Source: Brevibacillus massiliensis
GTDB lineage: Bacteria; Bacillota; Bacilli; Brevibacillales; Brevibacillaceae
Direction of reading: 5' to 3'
Assembly (NCBI RefSeq): GCF_000311785.1
Contig: NZ_HE978538.1
Span: forward strand, 171,981 to 235,980
Length of the DNA: 64,000 nt
Part shown: piece after piece, positions 62,506 to 64,000 of the stretch
Layout of the letters: each line of letters begins with the position of its first letter
Numbering within the stretch: the first letter of the stretch is position 1
Position numbers and translations under genes: made by a program
The notes under the pieces: model-generated
Told to the model about the DNA's origin: nothing
What the model saw: the letters and a program-made list of their open reading frames with translations, nothing else
The model's database searches: none

Positions 62506-64000
62506 TTGAACAACCGGATTAGACAGGTGCTGCTGCTACTACTGGTCCTTGCGTTTACGTTGATGCCGGTGCTGCAGGCATCCGCGTTGATTGCGGCTGA
62601 GAATCCCGGAAAACGCAGCGTGCAGCCAGAAGCGCGCGTCCCGCTGGATCAAAAAGAGAAGGAGTTTTACCAAGATGTGTACGGCACGGAGGACGAAGAC
62701 GCCATCACCGAGCTCATCGGCCAGGAAGGGAAGCGTTCCGGCAGTGCGACTGGCAGGTATGAGCGGTTTGAGATTGAGCCAAACGATACGCCGGGACAAG
62801 CAGATTGGACTTTCTCCGGAAGCGATGCCTACGGGCGCATACAGAGTGCAGATGATGTCGACTACTGGAAGATCAGGGCACCCGGCAACGGAACGCTGCA
62901 GGTGAAGCTGGATCAGATTCCCGCTGGACAAGACTACAACCTCTATTTGTACGATTCCGAACAGAAAGAACTGGGAAAATCGGAGAGGAGGGGGGCGGCA
63001 GACGAGCGAATCGAAGGGATCAGGGTCAAGCAGGAACAGTGGTACTACTTCGCAGTACGGGGAGCAGGCGGCAGTTTCAGCAAAAAAGACTACTACCATT
63101 TAATGGCTGAGTTTGTCCCGGAGGGGAGCCGGATTATACCTGACAAGTACGAGCCGAACAACAGGTCGGCAGACGCTGTGGAAATCCAGCCAAACAGCAC
63201 TTTGCGGGCCAACATACACGACAAGGACGACATCGACTACTTTAAACTGCAGGTGCCCCTGGCCTCGACAATCGAGCTTTTGTTGACTGGCATGCCGGCA
63301 GGCGTGGACCTCGACTTGTACTTGCTGGACAAGGACGGCAGACAGATTGCACAGTCGGAGTACGCGAAGAATTTGAACGAATCGATCACGTTCAACGGCG
63401 ATCCCGGGACGTATTATGTCAAAATAAAGATGGACAAGCGCTCGGAATTGGTGGATCACGAGTACCAACTGTCCGTAAAGGTACATACCATTCCGGTCAT
63501 CTTGGTTCCCGGCATCGGCGGTTCGCGCTTGCTGGCGAATGAACGGGGGAAAATCTCGGAAGCCTGGCTCAACTTTGCAGCCATGCTCGATCCCAAGGAC
63601 AACGAACACCGCAGATTGCTCGCGTTGACCCCTCAGTCTCCGGGAAGTGTCAAGATGGTTCCCCAAAACAGCGGGATTCAAATCCTCCCGGAAGCAGAGG
63701 ACGATGGGCTGCGGGGTATTTCCTATCTGTCGTACAATTCCCTTGCGAAAAAAGAGGCAGAGCAGTACCACAGCATGGCTGAACACCTGCAGAAGATGGG
63801 CTATAAAAAAGGAGAATCACTCTTCGGGTTCCCTTATGACTGGCGGATGAGCAGCGCCGACAATGCCGGCAGCCTGCTGCGAAAGATTGATGAAGCGATC
63901 GCCAAGTCAAATGCCAAGCAGGTACAGCTGGTGGTCCACAGTATGGGCGGTCTCTTAACCAAGGAGGCCCTGCTGCAAAATACGCAATACCAACACAAAA
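62506..64000 (+). CDS. secreted LCAT-like lipase/acyltransferase with two PPC domains (3' end outside window)
   Basis: The frame is open from a TTG at 62506, with AAAGGGGGGG 7 bases upstream, to the window end: 498 codons seen, C-terminus missing. Signal peptide residues about 1-30. Two pre-peptidase C-terminal (PPC) domains follow, about 86-208 and 212-325, each opening with an EPN(D/N) motif and ending in G.(Y/W)Y(V/F).(I/V). The catalytic part starts near 330 with PVILVPGIGGSRLL, the oxyanion-region wording of lecithin:cholesterol acyltransferases, and has the nucleophile Ser in VVHSMGGL near 484. It should act on a lipid or ester outside the cell. The acid and His lie beyond the window. 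Confidence 0.88.
   Translation, partial: MNNRIRQVLLLLLVLAFTLMPVLQASALIAAENPGKRSVQPEARVPLDQKEKEFYQDVYGTEDEDAITELIGQEGKRSGSATGRYERFEIEPNDTPGQADWTFSGSDAYGRIQSADDVDYWKIRAPGNGTLQVKLDQIPAGQDYNLYLYDSEQKELGKSERRGAADERIEGIRVKQEQWYYFAVRGAGGSFSKKDYYHLMAEFVPEGSRIIPDKYEPNNRSADAVEIQPNSTLRANIHDKDDIDYFKLQVPLASTIELLLTGMPAGVDLDLYLLDKDGRQIAQSEYAKNLNESITFNGDPGTYYVKIKMDKRSELVDHEYQLSVKVHTIPVILVPGIGGSRLLANERGKISEAWLNFAAMLDPKDNEHRRLLALTPQSPGSVKMVPQNSGIQILPEAEDDGLRGISYLSYNSLAKKEAEQYHSMAEHLQKMGYKKGESLFGFPYDWRMSSADNAGSLLRKIDEAIAKSNAKQVQLVVHSMGGLLTKEALLQNTQYQHK

Noticed and set aside
1-64000. CRISPR arrays, insertion sequences, tRNA and rRNA genes
   Set aside because: No regularly spaced repeats, transposase-like product, cloverleaf or rRNA-like stretch was seen; short RNAs could still be missed by eye.

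Overview
The window looks like chromosomal DNA of a Gram-positive, spore-former-type Bacillota of the Brevibacillus/Paenibacillaceae kind. The grounds are strong AGGAGG-type ribosome binding sites with ATG, GTG and TTG starts, moderately high GC, a GltT very like that of Geobacillus stearothermophilus, the ywfO-ywgA gene pair known from Bacillus subtilis, and stalk (copper-amine-oxidase-like) and S-layer-like secreted domains. This is inference from gene content; no rRNA or other marker is present. No tRNA, rRNA, insertion sequence, phage or CRISPR array was seen.

Layout. 1-7.4 kb: two small unknown genes, glutaminyl-tRNA synthetase, an aldo/keto reductase, a two-gene ABC exporter and a secreted protein made of two copies of one domain. 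7.4-16.2 kb: a long minus-strand operon that reads Lrp/AsnC regulator, five-gene peptide ABC importer, two half-size chromate-type transporters, and a cytoplasmic gamma-glutamyltransferase. 16.4-19.5 kb: a four-gene ECF transporter joined by 4-bp overlaps. 19.7-24.5 kb: two glutamate/dicarboxylate symporters and a secreted gamma-glutamyltransferase with a stalk domain. 24.7-31.2 kb: a secreted propeller-like protein, a sigma-54 promoter, a methionine gamma-lyase-like enzyme, its likely sigma-54 activator, and an OPT peptide transporter with a PqqD-like partner. Together 7.4-31.2 kb reads as a region for peptide, gamma-glutamyl and sulfur amino-acid scavenging.

31.5-39.7 kb: an exopolysaccharide-type locus with a membrane-anchored glycosidase-like protein, a membrane HEAT-repeat protein, a processive family-2 glycosyltransferase, a receiver-domain protein whose phosphoacceptor Asp is Glu, a nucleotide-sugar 6-dehydrogenase, and a convergent glycosidase-like lipoprotein. 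This is the best candidate for an undescribed system. 39.8-49.7 kb: housekeeping and accessory genes (THUMP RNA methyltransferase, MFS transporter, MocR regulator diverging from an EamA exporter, SelD diverging from the tRNA 2-selenouridine synthase, M29 aminopeptidase, RluD-type pseudouridine synthase). 49.8-54.5 kb: an ArsR-controlled RND efflux operon. 54.6-56.4 kb: the ywfO-ywgA pair. 56.6-64 kb: a secreted-protein operon (SLH-like, stalk-domain, a 1472-residue protein with seven Cys-paired Ig-like modules, and an LCAT-like lipase cut off by the window end), with a visibly AT-rich patch at about 57.5-58.5 kb.
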